Shown here piece by piece: positions 36,295-45,289 of a stretch of 64,000 bases of DNA. Numbering within the stretch: the first letter of the stretch is position 1; each line of letters starts with the position of its first letter. Under the pieces are notes generated by a model, which was given only the letters and a program-made list of their open reading frames with translations, was not told the origin of the DNA and searched no databases. A program made the position numbers and the translations under genes. This DNA comes from an uncultured Clostridia bacterium (lineage in GTDB: Bacteria; Bacillota; Clostridia; Christensenellales; Borkfalkiaceae), in contig CAKQRE010000026.1 of assembly GCA_934271265.1 (NCBI GenBank), forward strand, positions 1 to 64,000. The letters run 5' to 3'.

Positions 36295-37311
36295 ATGCGA
36301 AATAAAACAAAAACGGAAAAGCCGTCTTTGATGTCGAAGGCGGCGACCGCCGTCGGGTGGGCGTGGTACGATCTGAAAACAAAGATCTCCGCACGCCTTC
36401 CGAAGCGGAAAAAACAGGGCAAACTCGGCGCGAAGCGTAAAAGAGACGCTATTTTCGTTTATGCGATGCTTCTGCTTCCGCTGATCCAGTTTGCGATCTT
36501 CTATATCGGGGTCAACATCAACTCGATCCTGATGACCTTTCAGCGTTACACCGACAAGGGGTACGAGTGGGCGGGCTTTTACAATTTCAGGTTCGTCTGG
36601 GAAGATTTCATCAGTCAGCCGATCTTCGGCGACGTTGTCAAAAACTCTCTGATCTCCTTCTTCGTCGTGCAATTGATGTCTCCGCTGATCCTCTTCGCGA
36701 CTTATTTCATTTACCGGAAATTCGTCGGCTACCGGTTCTTCAAGATCATGCTCTTCCTCCCGACGATCATTTCGAGCGTCATCACCGTCACGATTTACAA
36801 AAAGGTGTGCGAGATCGCGATCCCCGCGATCTGGTCCTCCGTTTTCCACGTGACGATCAGGGGGCTTCTGAGCAATCCGGAAACCCGTTTCGGGGCGATC
36901 ATGTTCTTTTATCTGTGGCTCAGTTTCGGCAGCCTTATGCTGATGTACCTCGGCGCGATGAACGGCATTTCCGATTCGGTCTCCGAGGCGGCGCGGCTTG
37001 ACGGCGCGAACAACATTCAGGAGTTTTTCTATATCGTTTTTCCGATGATCTATCCCACGTTTTCCACGTTGTTTTATACGTCGGTCGCAACGATATTCAC
37101 GAATCAGATCAACCTGTACTCGATGTGGGGCGCGTCCGCTCCATCGTCCACGTGGACGTTCGGGTACTATCTGTACAAAGAAGTTTCGATGGCGGCGGAA
37201 GTCCGTTATCCGAGCCTTGCCGCGCTCGGCATCATGATGACGTTCGTGGCGGCGCCGCTCACGTTCTTCTTCAAATGGCTGTTAAGGCGCGTAGGGCCGA
37301 AGGTGGACTGA
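36295..37311 (+). CDS. sugar ABC transporter permease (MalF/LplB type)
   Basis: 338 residues. After a basic cytosolic leader of about 50 residues there are six membrane helices; the EAA loop that contacts the ATPase is visible as EAARLDGANNIQEFFYIVFP near 230. Pairs with the next permease and the 34438 binding protein. The ATG is 18 bases after the binding-protein stop, with a weak ribosome site. Confidence 0.93.
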   Translation: MRNKTKTEKPSLMSKAATAVGWAWYDLKTKISARLPKRKKQGKLGAKRKRDAIFVYAMLLLPLIQFAIFYIGVNINSILMTFQRYTDKGYEWAGFYNFRFVWEDFISQPIFGDVVKNSLISFFVVQLMSPLILFATYFIYRKFVGYRFFKIMLFLPTIISSVITVTIYKKVCEIAIPAIWSSVFHVTIRGLLSNPETRFGAIMFFYLWLSFGSLMLMYLGAMNGISDSVSEAARLDGANNIQEFFYIVFPMIYPTFSTLFYTSVATIFTNQINLYSMWGASAPSSTWTFGYYLYKEVSMAAEVRYPSLAALGIMMTFVAAPLTFFFKWLLRRVGPKVD

Positions 37312-37312
37312 T

Positions 37313-38209
37313 ATGGAAAAGCAAGAGAGAAAATCGGGCGTATCGCCCTTTGCGATCATAGTATTCGTTCTGCTTATCGTCTATACGGCTTCTTTCCTTC
37401 TTCCCATGATCTGGGGCGTGAACCTTTCGCTGAAAACGGATAACAATGCGGAACTTCATCCGTTCGGGATAAATTTCCCGCTCATGTTTAAAAACTACGG
37501 AACGGTTTTCAAGGACTTTAAGGTTTCGGTTTATCCGGCTGGGGCGATCGTTTCGCGTACGTATTACGTGGAAGACATGCTCTGGTTCACGCTGGTGTAT
37601 GCGGTCGCGTGTTCTTTCGTAAACATCGCCGTTACCTGCCTCGTCGCGTACGTCACGGCGCGGTTCGACTTCCGGATCTGCCGCATTATCGACGGCGTGG
37701 TCATCGTCGCCATGATCCTTCCCATCGTCGGTTCCATGCCGAGCGAACTGCGCATCATGCGCGCTCTCGGCTTGTACGATTCGTTATGGGGCATGATGAT
37801 CATGAAAGCGAATTTCGTCGGCGGAACCACCTTCCTTATTTTCAACGTCGCGTTCAGAGGTTTCCCGAAAGATTTCGAAGAAGCGGCGCAGATCGACGGC
37901 GCGAGCAACTTTACCGTCATGATGACGATCATGATGCCGATGATCAGAACGACGTTCTCCACCATGTGGCTTCTTTCCTTCATCGGTTTCTGGAACGACT
38001 ATCAGACCCCGCTTCTGTATTTCCCCTCCAAACCGACCCTTTCCTACGGGTTGTATCAGTTCACTACGGATACCACGAGCGGCGCGGGAACGAGTACCCC
38101 TCTCGCTCTTGCGACCTGTTTTCTTCTGATGATCCCTATTCTCGCGGTGTTCCTGTTCACGTCGGAAAAGCTGATCGGGAACGTTTCCGTAGGCGGGCTG
38201 AAAGAGTAA
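37313..38209 (+). CDS. sugar ABC transporter permease (MalG type)
   Basis: 298 residues, six membrane helices, EAA loop EEAAQIDGASNFTVMMTIMMP near 186-206 and the C-terminal ISVGGLKE-like ending (NVSVGGLKE) usual for MalG-type subunits of oligosaccharide importers. Begins one base after the previous stop codon. Confidence 0.94.
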   Translation: MEKQERKSGVSPFAIIVFVLLIVYTASFLLPMIWGVNLSLKTDNNAELHPFGINFPLMFKNYGTVFKDFKVSVYPAGAIVSRTYYVEDMLWFTLVYAVACSFVNIAVTCLVAYVTARFDFRICRIIDGVVIVAMILPIVGSMPSELRIMRALGLYDSLWGMMIMKANFVGGTTFLIFNVAFRGFPKDFEEAAQIDGASNFTVMMTIMMPMIRTTFSTMWLLSFIGFWNDYQTPLLYFPSKPTLSYGLYQFTTDTTSGAGTSTPLALATCFLLMIPILAVFLFTSEKLIGNVSVGGLKE

Positions 38210-38247
38210 CCGAACAATAAAAATATCGACAAGGAGATATATCCGAT

Positions 38248-40035
38248 ATGAAAAAAATGATGAGAGTATTATCCGCGATCGTCGCGGCGGTCATGATGAC
38301 CGCGTTTGCGGCATGCGGGACCGGCCCTTCCGGCGAATCGACGAAAAACGAACCCTCGCATACGGAAGAAGACGCTTCGTTGCAGAGATATTTCGCCCCC
38401 GTGGTTAAAGTATCCAAAGTCGGTCTCGCGACCTGGACGGATCTTGACGGGGCGGAACGATTCGTTTACCGTATCAACGGCGGCGAGGAGAAGGAAACGA
38501 CGGAAAGATCGGTACAGCTCGAGCTGAACGACAAGATCGTCGTGAAGTGTAAAGGCAACGGAACGACCCGCAGAAGCAGCCGCTGGTCGGAAACGGCGCA
38601 GTACGTTCCGGCGCACAGCTATGCGCTCGATAACAGCGGCGGCGCGAACAACACGGTCAACGTGTACAAGACGGACGGAACCGTCGTTCTCGATACGATC
38701 AACGGATCGAAAGCATACGGCGATATCATTACCGCGGGCGAGGAATACGTTTTCGAATTCGACATCACCGTAGGTCCTTACCACAACGCGCTTATGATCG
38801 CGGGCGTGGAAGACGCCGTGATCTCCGATCTTACCTGGTCGGACAGAATGTACGGCGAACGCGACGGGGAAAAAGCGGATACGACCGATCGGTTCCACGA
38901 AGTTCTCTATAACACGTCTTACAGAATGTATCCCGACTATGCGACCATTCACAGAGAGGACTGGTCTTACAGCGGTTCTTATTTCCCGGACGCAAACGGC
39001 GTGGGAATGTCCACTTACGGCTGGAATATAAAGAGCACTCCCGCCGCCAATACCGACGGCGTGTACGACACGGCTGCGGAAGGTTTCTGGACGGAAGCGC
39101 CCAACCTTTGCTCCACGATCTACGGCGCTCATTTCCTGAGCACGAAGAAACAGACCAAAGAGAGAATGGAATCGGGCTATAAATACGTCCGCTTCAAGAT
39201 CAGATACAACAGCGTGCACGTGCACGGCGCATCCTGCGTGGAAGGCGTGGAAGAATACGGTACCACGCTCGGCAGAGAAGAGTTCAACTTCTTTGCTCTC
39301 GTTCACCAGCAGGAAAAATACCTTTTCTTCAACAGCGATAACGTGACCGAACGCGAACCCCGCAGCGACGCCTACGTGACGGACGACAACGGCAAAGCCG
39401 CGTCCGACGTGACTGTATACGACGCCGAAACGGGCGCGAAGGTCATTGCGAACGGCGAACACGCAAATTACCTTGTCGCAAACAAGAAATATATCCTCGA
39501 GATCGACGCGGAAGGCAGTTTGAACGGCAGCGTCGCTCTGACGGGTATCGAAAACGCCCTTCTTTCCGGCGCGACCTGGTCGGATAAAACGTATGAGAAC
39601 AAGAACGGCGAATCTGCCGTGGCGGATACTCTCCGCGTTCTCGAAATGGACGTGGAAGGTCACCATCTCGAATCGCAGCGTCCTCTTTTCCACAGATTGT
39701 GGAAAACTTCCGACGGTTACACCGGAAACTACAGAAACGAATGTCGGGTGAATTCCGACGGCGAGATCGATACGACGGATCCTTCCAACAGATCGTCGGA
39801 AAACAACCGTTGCATGGAATTTGCGAGAAAGATCTGGCTTGCCAGCGCGAAGACGAGCAAACAGGCGGGCAGAAAGTACTTCAGAGTGACGATCGAATGG
39901 CGTTCTTTCGATAAGATCGCGATCGGGCACGTTGTAGAGGATAAAAACGACGAAAACTACGGTAAACTTGCCGGGGTCAACTTCAACGCCTTCGTTTACA
40001 GTCCTGCGGGTGGCAGATATCTCTATCTTGCATAA
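38248..40035 (+). CDS. large lipoprotein with two copies of a shared C-terminal-type module
   Basis: 595 residues, lipobox FAAC (AFAAC, Cys23). Not a recognised family. An early domain (about 45-100) has an Ig/FN3-like look. Then a unit ending in EEYVFEFDI ... GVEDAVISDLTWSD (about 170-204) and a second ending in KKYILEIDA ... GIENALLSGATWSDKTY (about 410-450). The same ending, Y-x-[FL]-x-[IFL]-[DN] ... G-[ILFV]-[ED]-[DNT]-A-x-[IFL]-[ST]-x-[ILAV]-x-W, occurs three times in the 41510 protein. A carbohydrate-binding role at the surface is inferred from context. AAGGAGATA precedes the ATG. Confidence 0.75.
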   Translation: MKKMMRVLSAIVAAVMMTAFAACGTGPSGESTKNEPSHTEEDASLQRYFAPVVKVSKVGLATWTDLDGAERFVYRINGGEEKETTERSVQLELNDKIVVKCKGNGTTRRSSRWSETAQYVPAHSYALDNSGGANNTVNVYKTDGTVVLDTINGSKAYGDIITAGEEYVFEFDITVGPYHNALMIAGVEDAVISDLTWSDRMYGERDGEKADTTDRFHEVLYNTSYRMYPDYATIHREDWSYSGSYFPDANGVGMSTYGWNIKSTPAANTDGVYDTAAEGFWTEAPNLCSTIYGAHFLSTKKQTKERMESGYKYVRFKIRYNSVHVHGASCVEGVEEYGTTLGREEFNFFALVHQQEKYLFFNSDNVTEREPRSDAYVTDDNGKAASDVTVYDAETGAKVIANGEHANYLVANKKYILEIDAEGSLNGSVALTGIENALLSGATWSDKTYENKNGESAVADTLRVLEMDVEGHHLESQRPLFHRLWKTSDGYTGNYRNECRVNSDGEIDTTDPSNRSSENNRCMEFARKIWLASAKTSKQAGRKYFRVTIEWRSFDKIAIGHVVEDKNDENYGKLAGVNFNAFVYSPAGGRYLYLA

Positions 40036-40053
40036 CGAAAAGGCGGGAAAACG

Positions 40054-41463
40054 ATGAGAAAAACTTTAATTGCGGTATTATCCGGCATCTGCATCGCCGC
40101 CGCATCTTTTTCTCTTGCGGCGTGCGGCGATCGGCAGTCGTCTTCCGCGCCCGGAAGCGATGCGGGGCACACGCACGAATACGTGCTGAAAAGCGAGACC
40201 CCGGCGACCTGTACGGAATACGGGGTGAAGGAATACGTATGCTCGCGGGAAGGGTGCGGGGAAACGAAAGAAGAGTTTTCCGATCCGATCGGGCACAAGG
40301 TAAGACTGGGCGAGTGCGTTCACGAAGGATGTACCCTCACGGTCCCGACCGACTTTCTGGTGGAAGTTCCCGCCGATCGCGACGCGGTCGTTCTTCAGCT
40401 GACCGATCCGCAGGTCATCGATTCGGCTCAGCGCCGCACGCCGGACAGGATCGGGCAGACCCATATCGATTTTTATAAACTCGAAAATCGAAACAGCATC
40501 TGTTACGACTATTTTACCGAAACGATCAACGAAGTAAAACCCGATCTTATCATCATCACGGGCGATCTCGTTTACGGCGAGTTTGACGACAACGGATCCG
40601 TGTTTTCCGATTTCGTCGATTTTATGGATGGATTCGGCATTCCGTGGGCACCCGTGTTCGGTAACCACGAAAATGAGGCGAACGTCGGCGCGGACTGGCA
40701 GTGCAAACAGCTCGAAAACGCCGAAAACTGCCTGTTTGTTCAGCGGAAACTTACCGGGAACGGCAATTATACCGTCGGTATCATGAGAAACGGCGAGATC
40801 GAGCGCGTGTTCTTCATGCTTGACAGCAACGGTTGCGGCGGGGCTTCGGCGAAGTCTCTTTCCAACGGACATACCGTCACGAGCCGCGGATTCGGCGCCG
40901 ATCAGATCGATTGGTATACCGAACAGGCAAAGCTCATCCGCGGCGAATATCCCGAAGTGAGGTATTCTTTCGCCTTTCACATTCAGCCGTACGTATTTGT
41001 CGAAGCGATGAAGCGGTACGGTTACGACGGAACGAAAACCCCGGTAAACATCTTTACGGCGAAAAATCGTCTGGATACCGATTTCGGATACGTTGCCTGG
41101 GGCGTGGAGCGTTGGGACGTCGATAAAAAAGTGTTCAACGGTCTGAAGGCGCTCGGGTGCGATTCTATCTTCGTCGGACACGAACATCGTATCAACGCGA
41201 GCCTCGTTTACGAAGGCGTAAGGCTCCAGTACGGGCAGAAATCAAGCGAATACGACAGTCATATGCGCGTGGACGTGAATACCGGAAAGATCGTTGCGGA
41301 TTATCCCAATAACGACGGACTTCTGCCGATCATAGGCGGAACGGTCATTCCCCTTTCGGAAGAAACGGGCAGGGTGAAGCAAACTTATATCTATCTGTGC
41401 AAAGATGCCGGCGGAGATTATTTCTCCAAGTATAACGATCCGTGCGTCGTGACGAAAAAATGA
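40054..41463 (+). CDS. secreted calcineurin-like metallophosphoesterase lipoprotein
   Basis: 469 residues, lipobox LAAC (Cys24). Residues 40-100 form a small cysteine-rich domain (CTEYGVKEYVCSREGCG, CVHEGC) of the type often found in surface proteins of Clostridia. The catalytic domain carries LQLTDPQVID, IITGDLVYGEFDD near 170, FGNHENE near 205, AFHIQPYVF near 310 and FVGHEHR near 375, the metal ligands of the family. It would remove phosphate from a sugar phosphate, nucleotide or wall polymer outside the cell; substrate not known. 18 bases after the previous gene. Confidence 0.88.
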   Translation: MRKTLIAVLSGICIAAASFSLAACGDRQSSSAPGSDAGHTHEYVLKSETPATCTEYGVKEYVCSREGCGETKEEFSDPIGHKVRLGECVHEGCTLTVPTDFLVEVPADRDAVVLQLTDPQVIDSAQRRTPDRIGQTHIDFYKLENRNSICYDYFTETINEVKPDLIIITGDLVYGEFDDNGSVFSDFVDFMDGFGIPWAPVFGNHENEANVGADWQCKQLENAENCLFVQRKLTGNGNYTVGIMRNGEIERVFFMLDSNGCGGASAKSLSNGHTVTSRGFGADQIDWYTEQAKLIRGEYPEVRYSFAFHIQPYVFVEAMKRYGYDGTKTPVNIFTAKNRLDTDFGYVAWGVERWDVDKKVFNGLKALGCDSIFVGHEHRINASLVYEGVRLQYGQKSSEYDSHMRVDVNTGKIVADYPNNDGLLPIIGGTVIPLSEETGRVKQTYIYLCKDAGGDYFSKYNDPCVVTKK

Positions 41464-41509
41464 TGAAATACAGCCGGGTAAAACCGGCGGAAAATATATG
41501 GAGGCAAAT

Positions 41510-44500
41510 ATGAAAACAAGCATCAGAAAATGGTTTTCGGTCATAGCGATCGTACTTTCGCTCTGTTTTGCTTTTTCGGCTACGGGCTGTCTGGACAAAC
41601 CGGACAGCGCCGGCGGAGAGAGCGAATCGACGTCCGAAAGTACCGGAACGGAAACGACGATCTCTTTTTCGTGCGGGGAAACTCTTACGATGGACGAATG
41701 GACCACGCAGCGGCTTACGGTGTCGGCGTCCGATAAATCGGCGGTCACGCTGAAGGCGGACGACGCGTCTATGCTGTATCTTCGCGGAAGCAACGTCACC
41801 GCGCTGAAAGCGGGCAGCACGACGATCACCGCGACTGCGGGCAAGAAAAAGGACGTTACCGCGAAACTGAACGTAACGATCAACGCGAAAGCGGAGAATC
41901 GCCCCGTTCTTTCTCTTCTCGGCAGCGGGGAGATCGCGATCGGTAAAACCGAGCAGTACGGCGCAAGCCTTTCCGGTGTGGAAGCGGGCGATTACGTCGT
42001 GACCTATGCGACCGAGAATCCCGCCGTCGCTACCGTAGACGCGGAAGGAAAAGTCACCGCGGTTACGGCAGGCAAAACGAAACTTACCGCCGCCACGACT
42101 TATCGTTCGGTGCAGTTCAAAGCCGAAAAGGACATCGTGGTTTCTCAGATGGTCAAAGTGGTATTCGCGGAAAACAAGGAAGAAGCGAAACTTGCCGTTT
42201 CGGAGATCAGGGAAGATCTTACCGGCGAGTATGAAGTGGAGATCAACGGCAAGAAATATACTGCGGACGGCGACGGTTACGTCACGCTCGCGAAAGCCGA
42301 TTTCGATCTTACCTCGGGCAATACGTTCGAAGGAAAGATCACCGCAGGCGCGAACGTATATGAATTCAAACTTGTGGTTTACGCCATTGCCGCTCCTGCG
42401 GTTTATCAGGACGGCGTTGCGCTGAAACCGGATGAAAACGGCGGAATTTCCGTCGACAAGAGCAAACCCGCCGATGAAAACGGACTTCGCTGGATCACGT
42501 TCGACGATGCGAACACGATGCTCGATGCGGGTTACGAGATCCTTAAGATCAAAGTAAAATTCAACGCGTTCTGCAATGTAAACGCAGGAGTCGTCGATTC
42601 CACGATCGCGGCATATCACTACAACTTCGGCTACAAATACGTCGAATACACCGACAATCCGGAAACGGGAGACCTCGTGTGGCTCTTCTGGGATAACGAT
42701 TATCAGGGAAAAGCGTACGGCGGCGCGATGAAGCCCGCTTATCATGCTCCTTACGGATACGGCTATCTCAAGATCCTCGACGCAAGCGGCAATCTCCTTC
42801 TCGATTACTATCAGAAACAGTTCACGGACGCTACCGGCACGCACGGCAACTGGTCCGATTATATCACCCCCTTACAGACGGGCGTCGAATATACCTTCCT
42901 TCTCGACGTGAGCAAAACGCACGACATCTCTTTCAGCGGTCTCGACGACGCGGTGATCACCGGCATCGAATGGACGAAAAAGGTAGAGACGAGCATTTCC
43001 TTCGAAAGCGAAACGCTTGCGATCGACGAATGGGAAGAAGCGACCGTCCGCGCGACCGTGAACGACGGTTCTGCCGTCGAATACGCGGTGAGCGATCCTT
43101 CCGTTCTCTATATTTCCGGAAATAAGATCGTAGGTCTGAAAGCGGGTACGGCGAAAGTGACCGCGACCGCAAACGGCGTGAAAGCAGAACTTACCGTAAC
43201 CGTAAACGCAAACGAAGCGAATCGCCCCGCGATCGACGTTTCCGACGTCGAACTGACGGAAGGCGAAAGCGTCAATCTCTCCGCGACCGTTACCGCCGGC
43301 GGAAAAGAACTTACCGCCGATCTCTGCACGATCGCTTATACCACGGAATACACCGATGATATCTCGGTCTCCGGCAACGTGCTTAACGCCCTTAAGGCGG
43401 GCAATGCCGAAGTGCTCGTTACCGTAACCTACTGCGGAAAAACCTTTACCGCAAAGATTGCCGTTACGGTGAAAGCGGCGGAAAAACCCGTCGATAACAG
43501 CAAGGGCAAACTCTATCAGAACGGGGTCGAGATCGCCGCGGCGGAAGACGGATCTTTCACGCCGGACGCTGCCGCGGAAGTGAAAACGCTTACCTTCGAT
43601 CCCTATGCCGCCAAGAATGCTTTCGGCATGAGAAGGATTCGTTTCACCGTTAAATTCAAGAGTTTTGCGGCGAACGTTTTACAAAACGGTTATGAATTCG
43701 GGTATACTTACGGCGACGTCAGCGTTCTTTTCGATAACGATTACTCTCAGGGTATGTACGCCGGTGCGTTCAAAGGGAGCGACGGTTCCCCCGTGCAGTT
43801 CGGCTATGTGAGCATCTATACCGCCGACGGCAAGAAATATTTCGAACATTACACCTGCGAGAACTGGTCGTCTTCCGGATTCGGTTACGTGCCCGCGCTT
43901 GCTCCCGATACCGAATATACCTTCGATATCGATATCGAAAAGACGGGCGATATCACCCTTTACGGGTTTGAAAACGCCGTATTCACCAAAATCGAATGGG
44001 TGGATTACAACAACGTGACGATCGCCTTCGGTCAGGAAAAAGCGGAAGCGGACGAATGGGAATGGTTCGATTTCTCCGCCACGACGAGCGACGCTCTGGC
44101 AACGCTTACTTTCTCTTCCGATAACGAGGAAGTCCTTTACGTGAAGGGCAACAAGGCGATCGGTCTGAAAGCGGGCACGGCGAACGTCGTTGCGAAAAAC
44201 TCCGCTGGGAAATCGGTGTCTCTTCCCGTTACGATCGCGGAAAACGCCGCAAATCGCCCCGTGTTCGCCGCAACGGCGGATGCAACCGTGGAAGTGCTCG
44301 GTTCCGTCAAATTGAATGTGACGCTGAAATCGGGTGAAACGGTCATTTCTTCCGACGATTACGAACTGAATGCAACGCCTTCGACGGACTGCGTGAAATT
44401 CGAAAACGGCGTGCTTGTCGGCGTGAAAGCGGGTAGTGCGAAAGTGATCGTGAGAGCGATTTACTGCGGCGCGGAATTTACCGACGAGATCGATATCACC

Positions 44501-45052
44501 GTGACGGAAGTTGCCGATCCTTCGGTCGGAAAGCTCTATCAGAACGGCGTCGAACTCAAAGCGGATGCGAACGGCAAGTATAAAGTGGATACTACCGTTG
44601 CCGGCGACGCGAACGGGCTTCACTGGCTCACCGTGGACAGCGCGAAAACTTCGGTTTATACCTATCTTCGTTTCACCGTGAAGTTCGATTCTTTCGTAAG
44701 CTACAAAAAGATGACGACCGCTCAGTATAACTATAACTTCGGTTATAACTACGGTTCGGCTACCGTGTTCTATGATAACATGTATGCGAGCGGCGGCTTC
44801 GGCGGCGCGCTGGATGCAGGCGGGAATGCGCAGAACGAGAAATACTACTGGAACGTTTACACCGCTTCGGACAACGTGAAAGTTCTGGACGTAATGGATA
44901 AAACGGGCTGGTCTCCCTATTACACGTTGCAGACGGGCGTAGAATACGTGTTCGAATTCAACGTGAAGGCGATGGGCGAAAGCTTCACCATGGCAGGTTT
45001 CGAAACCGCGACCATCTCGAACGTTACCTGGGTGGAAGCGATGCTCGGCTGA
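41510..45052 (+). CDS. giant lipoprotein: bacterial Ig-like (Big2) pairs alternating with a novel-looking module
   Basis: 1180 residues from the ATG at 41510; GGAGG at 41500-41504 rules out the ATG at 41498, which is part of that site. Lipobox SATGC. After a Ser/Glu linker come three large units, each a pair of Big2-type Ig-like domains (marks such as VTALKAGSTTITATAG, IVGLKAGTAKVTATAN, AIGLKAGTANVVAKNS) followed by a module starting [LV]YQ[ND]GV at about 299, 667 and 1009 and ending G-[LF]-[DE]-x-A-x-[IF]-[ST]-x-[IV]-x-W at about 488, 830 and 1174. An extra domain sits at about 205-290. Probably a surface glycan-binding or scaffold protein of this locus; function inferred. Confidence 0.85.
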   Translation: MKTSIRKWFSVIAIVLSLCFAFSATGCLDKPDSAGGESESTSESTGTETTISFSCGETLTMDEWTTQRLTVSASDKSAVTLKADDASMLYLRGSNVTALKAGSTTITATAGKKKDVTAKLNVTINAKAENRPVLSLLGSGEIAIGKTEQYGASLSGVEAGDYVVTYATENPAVATVDAEGKVTAVTAGKTKLTAATTYRSVQFKAEKDIVVSQMVKVVFAENKEEAKLAVSEIREDLTGEYEVEINGKKYTADGDGYVTLAKADFDLTSGNTFEGKITAGANVYEFKLVVYAIAAPAVYQDGVALKPDENGGISVDKSKPADENGLRWITFDDANTMLDAGYEILKIKVKFNAFCNVNAGVVDSTIAAYHYNFGYKYVEYTDNPETGDLVWLFWDNDYQGKAYGGAMKPAYHAPYGYGYLKILDASGNLLLDYYQKQFTDATGTHGNWSDYITPLQTGVEYTFLLDVSKTHDISFSGLDDAVITGIEWTKKVETSISFESETLAIDEWEEATVRATVNDGSAVEYAVSDPSVLYISGNKIVGLKAGTAKVTATANGVKAELTVTVNANEANRPAIDVSDVELTEGESVNLSATVTAGGKELTADLCTIAYTTEYTDDISVSGNVLNALKAGNAEVLVTVTYCGKTFTAKIAVTVKAAEKPVDNSKGKLYQNGVEIAAAEDGSFTPDAAAEVKTLTFDPYAAKNAFGMRRIRFTVKFKSFAANVLQNGYEFGYTYGDVSVLFDNDYSQGMYAGAFKGSDGSPVQFGYVSIYTADGKKYFEHYTCENWSSSGFGYVPALAPDTEYTFDIDIEKTGDITLYGFENAVFTKIEWVDYNNVTIAFGQEKAEADEWEWFDFSATTSDALATLTFSSDNEEVLYVKGNKAIGLKAGTANVVAKNSAGKSVSLPVTIAENAANRPVFAATADATVEVLGSVKLNVTLKSGETVISSDDYELNATPSTDCVKFENGVLVGVKAGSAKVIVRAIYCGAEFTDEIDITVTEVADPSVGKLYQNGVELKADANGKYKVDTTVAGDANGLHWLTVDSAKTSVYTYLRFTVKFDSFVSYKKMTTAQYNYNFGYNYGSATVFYDNMYASGGFGGALDAGGNAQNEKYYWNVYTASDNVKVLDVMDKTGWSPYYTLQTGVEYVFEFNVKAMGESFTMAGFETATISNVTWVEAMLG

Positions 45053-45066
45053 GCCTTCCGGCTGCC

Positions 45067-45100
45067 ATGCCGGGCAAGGTTCGCGGCATAGCGAAGAATT
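45067..45100. repeat. REP-like element, type A, partial
   Basis: ATGCCGGGCAAGGTTCG matches 24226-24242 exactly; the right side continues GCGGCATAGCGAAGAATT, so the inverted arm is incomplete. 14 bases after the stop of the giant lipoprotein. Confidence 0.7.
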
Positions 45101-45135
45101 TCCGGAGGATCCGGAAACATTGAAATAACAACCGG

Positions 45136-45172
45136 TTTTTGCCTTTCCCGTAAAATGCGGGAAAGGCAAAAA
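45136..45172. other. 15-bp perfect hairpin
   Basis: TTTTTGCCTTTCCCG and CGGGAAAGGCAAAAA with a 7-base loop. T lies on the 5' side and A on the 3' side on both strands, so it is not a normal intrinsic terminator, though it may end or protect the lipoprotein transcript. Confidence 0.8.
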
Positions 45173-45200
45173 AGATTCTACGGCAAATATTGCGGTATAT

Positions 45201-45256
45201 ATGCCTTGTCGTTCCGGTTCTGCCCGCTGTTCGGGCGATGAAGAATCTCAGGGCAT
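45201..45256. repeat. REP-like element, type B (56 bp)
   Basis: ATGCCTTGTCGTTCCGG at one end and GAAGAATCTCAGGGCAT at the other; it matches the reverse complement of 58952-59007 along its length, both 56 bases. Lies 33 bases before the next gene. Confidence 0.8.
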
Positions 45257-45289
45257 ATAAGAAAGATAAAAAAACAAAGCAGGGACATT

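Noticed and set aside
41498..41500. ATG at 41498 as start of the giant lipoprotein
   Set aside because: Its bases form part of the ribosome site (ATGGAGG) for the ATG at 41510, which gives a normal lipoprotein signal.
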